From assembly GCF_003987065.1 (NCBI RefSeq), contig NZ_PIPY01000002.1, forward strand, positions 247,655 to 311,654: 64,000 bases of DNA. The letters are read 5' to 3'. Origin of the DNA: Pseudidiomarina insulisalsae (lineage in GTDB: Bacteria > Pseudomonadota > Gammaproteobacteria > Enterobacterales > Alteromonadaceae). Position 1 is the first letter of the stretch; each line of letters opens with the position of its first letter. Below are positions 60,855 through 64,000 of this stretch, piece by piece. A program made the translations under genes and the position numbers. Under the pieces are notes generated by a model. That model worked only from the letters and a program-made list of their open reading frames with translations. It was not told the origin of the DNA and made no database searches.

Positions 60855-61760
60855 ATGGCCAGCTATGATGTAAAAACCTTTCAAGGTCTCATCCTCGCGC
60901 TCCAGGATTACTGGGCGCAGCAAGGATGTGCCGTGGTGCAGCCGCTCGATATGGAAGTGGGCGCCGGAACCTTTCACCCGATGACCTTTTTGCGCGCCGT
61001 TGGCCCTGAGCCAGCGAACTTCGCTTATGTTCAGCCCTGCCGGCGTCCGACCGATGGTCGTTACGGCGAAAACCCGAACCGCTTGCAACATTACTATCAG
61101 TTTCAGGTCATTCTTAAGCCGTCGCCCAGCAATATTCAGGAATTGTACCTGGGCTCGTTAGAGATGCTTGGCTTTGACCCTCTGGTGCATGACATTCGCT
61201 TCGTCGAGGATAACTGGGAATCACCCACTTTAGGGGCGTGGGGCTTAGGCTGGGAAGTTTGGCTGAACGGCATGGAAGTAACTCAGTTTACCTATTTCCA
61301 GCAGGTCGGTGGCCTTGAATGTAAGCCGGTGGCCGGTGAGATTACCTACGGGCTTGAGCGTCTGGCCATGTATATTCAAGGCGTGGATAGTATTTACGAT
61401 CTGGTTTGGACCGATGGCCCACGCGGTAAGATATTCTACCGTGATGTGTTCCACCAAAACGAAGTCGAGCAGTCCACTTACAACTTTGAACATGCTGATG
61501 TCGCGGTGCTATTCGACCGTTTTGACGCATGCGAGCGTGAGTGTGAACACTTACTAACCAATAATTTGCCGCTGCCAGCATACGAACAGGTCATGCGCGC
61601 TTCACATGCGTTTAACCTGCTTGATGCCCGTCATGCGATTTCCGTGACCGAACGTCAACGTTATATATTGCGTGTCCGCACCATGGCGAAAGGCTGCGCC
61701 GAAGCCTATTACGCTGCGCGCGAAGCGCTTGGTTTCCCTCTGGCAGAGCAAGGAGCATAA
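60855..61760 (+). CDS. glyQ: Glycyl-tRNA synthetase alpha subunit
   Basis: 301 residues, the standard size. [34 protein letters not shown] at the N terminus is the class II synthetase motif region of GlyQ, and [22 protein letters not shown] follows with motif 2 arginine. GlyQ forms an alpha2-beta2 enzyme with GlyS and charges tRNA-Gly. The two genes are 3 bases apart. A -10 box lies upstream at 60809. Confidence 0.98.
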   Translation: MASYDVKTFQGLILALQDYWAQQGCAVVQPLDMEVGAGTFHPMTFLRAVGPEPANFAYVQPCRRPTDGRYGENPNRLQHYYQFQVILKPSPSNIQELYLGSLEMLGFDPLVHDIRFVEDNWESPTLGAWGLGWEVWLNGMEVTQFTYFQQVGGLECKPVAGEITYGLERLAMYIQGVDSIYDLVWTDGPRGKIFYRDVFHQNEVEQSTYNFEHADVAVLFDRFDACERECEHLLTNNLPLPAYEQVMRASHAFNLLDARHAISVTERQRYILRVRTMAKGCAEAYYAAREALGFPLAEQGA

Positions 61761-61763
61761 GTC

Positions 61764-63833
61764 GTGGAATTCGCTACCCTACTCGTAGAAATTGGCACTG
61801 AAGAATTACCGCCAAAGGCGCTGAAAGGCCTGAGTGAAGCCTTTGCCAGCAACCTGGCCCAACAGTTAACAGATAACACTATTAAGCATGGCGAGGTCCG
61901 CGCCATGGCAACCCCACGGCGCTTAGCTGTGCAGGTGACTGAAGTGGCGAGCCAACAAGAAGATCAAGTCGTCGAAAAACGCGGCCCCTCTGTCGACGTT
62001 GCCTTCGATGCCGACGGCAACCCTACCAAAGCAGCACAGGGCTGGGCCCGTTCTAACGGTATCAGCGTTGAGCAAGCTGAACGTCTGAGCACTGACAAAG
62101 GCGAATGGCTGTTATACCGTGCCGAAGTGAAGGGCCAGCCATTGCATGCCATTTTGCCCGACTTCGTCGCCAAAGCGCTGGATCAGTTACCTGTTCCGAA
62201 GCCGATGCGCTGGGGCAACAGTAACGTTCAGTTTATTCGTCCCGTACACACCGTCACCATGTTGCATGGTGATGAATTGATTGCCGGTGAAGTACTTGGT
62301 GTTGCGTCGAATAATAAATTGTTAGGTCATCGCTTCCACTGTCCGCAAGGCACGAGCATTCGCCACGCTGATGAGTACGAAGAGGTACTTGAGAAAGCCT
62401 GGGTTGTCGCTGATTTTGCAAAACGTCGGGCAAACATCCAAGCAGGTATAAATGAACAGGCGCAGACTGCAAAAGGACGCGTTCAACCTGATGCGGAGCT
62501 ACTTGATGAAGTGACGGCACTGGTAGAGTGGCCTGTGGTACTTAGTGCCGACTTCGACGCTGAGTTTCTGAACGTTCCCAAAGAGCCATTAATTGTCACC
62601 ATGAAAGACGACCAGCGGTACTTCCCGTTGGAAGATAATGAAGGGAATTTGCTGCCAACATTCGTGTTTGTTACCAACATTGACAGTAAGGATCCGCAAC
62701 AGATTATTTCCGGTAACCAGCGGGTTGTACGCCCTCGCCTGGCCGATGCACAATTCTTTTTTGAGACCGATAAGAAGACGCCTCTCGCTGAGCGCGTAGA
62801 TAGCCTGGCAACCATTTTGTTCCAGAAGCAGTTAGGTAGCATTAAAGACAAATCCGACCGCATTGCATTGGTAGCCGGTAAAATTGCCGCGCAGTTAGGC
62901 AGTAACAGTGACATTGCTGAACGCGCGGGCTTTTTGTGTAAAGCGGACCTGACCTCGCAAATGGTGTTGGAGTTTCCTGAAACGCAGGGCGTTATGGGTA
63001 TGCACTATGCTCGCCATGATGGTGAACCTGATGGTGTCGCCGAGGCGATTTTTGAACACTATCTGCCGCGATTTAGCGGCGACCAGTTACCGCAAACTGT
63101 ACCGGGCTGTGCCGTGGCCATTGCTGACAAGCTCGACTCGCTGGTAGGTATCTTTGGTATTGGCCAGACGCCAAAAGGTGATCGCGACCCATTTGCGTTG
63201 CGTCGTTCGGCTATTGGTTTACTGCGCATTATTGTTGAAAAGGACCTGCCGCTTGATCTGCAAGAGTTGGTGGCTCTGGCGAAAGAAAGTTTCGGAAACC
63301 TGTTAACCAACCCAGACGTTGAAAATGAAGTGGTTGAATTCTTGCTCGGCCGTTTCCGTCCCTGGTATCAGGAACAAGGTATCAGCGTTGACGTTATTCA
63401 GGCGGTATTGGCACGCCGTCCTACCGCACCGGTTGATTTTGACCGTCGCGTACATGCCGTAGCAGCGTTTCGCCAGCTGCCAGAGGCAGACGCCTTAGCC
63501 GCCGCTAACAAACGTGTAGCCAATATTCTTGCGAAAGTTGATAGCCCCATTGCCGACAAAATCGATAGTGGATTGTTGTCAGCACAGGAAGAGATAGAGC
63601 TTGTAAAGGCGCTGGAAGAAGCCGAGCTGCGTTCTGCCGATGCACTTAAGGCAAGTGACTATACCGGTGCTTTAAAGGCGCTAGCGGCGCTACAAAAGCC
63701 CGTCGACGCGTTCTTCGATAATGTTATGGTGAATGCAGATGACGATGCGGTAAGAGAAAACCGTCAGGCATTACTGCAACGCCTACGCGGACTCTTTTTG
63801 CAAATTGCTGATATCTCAGTACTGAATCAGTAA
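61764..63833 (+). CDS. glyS: Glycyl-tRNA synthetase beta subunit
   Basis: 689 residues from a GTG or ATG-like start at 61764 (GTG-GAA-TTC, translated Met). Conserved segments are [44 protein letters not shown] and the HD-domain-like [13 protein letters not shown] region, then the C-terminal anticodon-binding domain. GlyS binds tRNA-Gly and complements the catalytic GlyQ. Translation is coupled to glyQ. The terminator at 63936 ends the operon. Confidence 0.98.
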   Translation: MEFATLLVEIGTEELPPKALKGLSEAFASNLAQQLTDNTIKHGEVRAMATPRRLAVQVTEVASQQEDQVVEKRGPSVDVAFDADGNPTKAAQGWARSNGISVEQAERLSTDKGEWLLYRAEVKGQPLHAILPDFVAKALDQLPVPKPMRWGNSNVQFIRPVHTVTMLHGDELIAGEVLGVASNNKLLGHRFHCPQGTSIRHADEYEEVLEKAWVVADFAKRRANIQAGINEQAQTAKGRVQPDAELLDEVTALVEWPVVLSADFDAEFLNVPKEPLIVTMKDDQRYFPLEDNEGNLLPTFVFVTNIDSKDPQQIISGNQRVVRPRLADAQFFFETDKKTPLAERVDSLATILFQKQLGSIKDKSDRIALVAGKIAAQLGSNSDIAERAGFLCKADLTSQMVLEFPETQGVMGMHYARHDGEPDGVAEAIFEHYLPRFSGDQLPQTVPGCAVAIADKLDSLVGIFGIGQTPKGDRDPFALRRSAIGLLRIIVEKDLPLDLQELVALAKESFGNLLTNPDVENEVVEFLLGRFRPWYQEQGISVDVIQAVLARRPTAPVDFDRRVHAVAAFRQLPEADALAAANKRVANILAKVDSPIADKIDSGLLSAQEEIELVKALEEAELRSADALKASDYTGALKALAALQKPVDAFFDNVMVNADDDAVRENRQALLQRLRGLFLQIADISVLNQ

Positions 63834-63935
63834 ACTTTAGTTGCGACAGGAAATAAAAAAGGAGCCGATTGGCTAATGCCGATCAGTTAAGAAATATTTT
63901 AGCGATCGCTTGACCGATCCTCCCAATAGATCAGA

Positions 63936-63971
63936 ATCCGTAGTTAGTTAACACTGGCTACGGATTTTTTT
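63936..63971 (+). terminator. Rho-independent terminator after glyQS
   Basis: ATCCGTAG (63936-63943) and CTACGGAT (63958-63965) pair around a 14-base loop and are followed by a T run (63965-63971). Confidence 0.85.
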
Positions 63972-64000
63972 ATGCAACTTACTACAGCGCTGGCAATGGC

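Noticed and set aside
63972..64000. ATG open to the right edge of the window
   Set aside because: It follows the T run of a terminator with no ribosome site, and only nine codons are visible.

Overview
The window looks like chromosomal DNA of a marine gammaproteobacterium of the Alteromonadales, most likely Idiomarinaceae (Idiomarina, Pseudidiomarina or a close relative). This is inferred from gene order (dprA-smg-yrdD-tsaC beside def-fmt-rsmB-trkA; fadBA, yigZ-trkH; polA-engB-cytochrome c4-yihI), from the abundance of secreted peptidases and amidohydrolases, and from the many cyclic-di-GMP proteins. There is no prophage, insertion sequence, rRNA or tRNA, and no CRISPR array that I can see. 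The genes are densely packed and often overlap by a few bases.

Region 1 (1-10.4 kb): the 3' part of an envelope protein gene with MliC, COG3650 and META modules, and a glutathione S-transferase. These are followed by a long minus-strand run: a persulfide-dioxygenase-like hydrolase, a YeiH-type exporter, an EAL phosphodiesterase, NfrB (glycosyltransferase with MshEN c-di-GMP-binding repeats), NfrA (outer-membrane protein) and a DUF4434 exported protein. The last four resemble the E. coli Nfr glycan-secretion system that serves as phage N4 receptor, here with its own c-di-GMP phosphodiesterase.

Region 2 (10.4-25.6 kb): a YebC/YeeN-family protein, an oligopeptidase B-like lipoprotein, a TPR-GGDEF membrane cyclase started at TTG, a CadC-like membrane regulator, an RND efflux operon (permease, adaptor, amidohydrolase) preceded by an array of hexamer direct repeats typical of an OmpR-family operator, a prolyl oligopeptidase lipoprotein and a GST-like protein.

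Region 3 (25.6-34.0 kb): a DUF502 membrane protein, a carboxylesterase, purEK (with a 5' hairpin over the purE Shine-Dalgarno), two tandem paralogous GGDEF proteins of which one has a broken active site, an isochorismatase-like hydrolase, a cold-shock protein, cysE and an exported amidohydrolase.

Region 4 (34.0-41.3 kb): DUF2489, yihI, a 500-base gap, cytochrome c4, engB, an EamA transporter and polA. The two non-coding gaps lie where E. coli has csrC (between yihI and engB) and spf/Spot 42 (after polA). The first gap encodes, on the minus strand, an RNA-like element with six GGA motifs, three in hairpin loops, ending in a UUCG terminator: a strong candidate for a CsrA-sequestering small RNA.

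Region 5 (41.3-64 kb): conserved housekeeping clusters: aroE, truncated hemoglobin, hemF, tsaC, yrdD, smg, dprA, a LysM protein, def-fmt-rsmB-trkA, trkH, yigZ, slt, fadBA (with a PsrA-like operator), tusA, a palindromic repeat element, a GNAT acetyltransferase, tag, and glyQS. Together the window serves translation, DNA replication and repair, fatty-acid and purine metabolism, potassium uptake and peptide degradation. Five proteins that make, break or bind c-di-GMP and one putative Csr RNA suggest this is also a node of lifestyle (motile/sessile) control.
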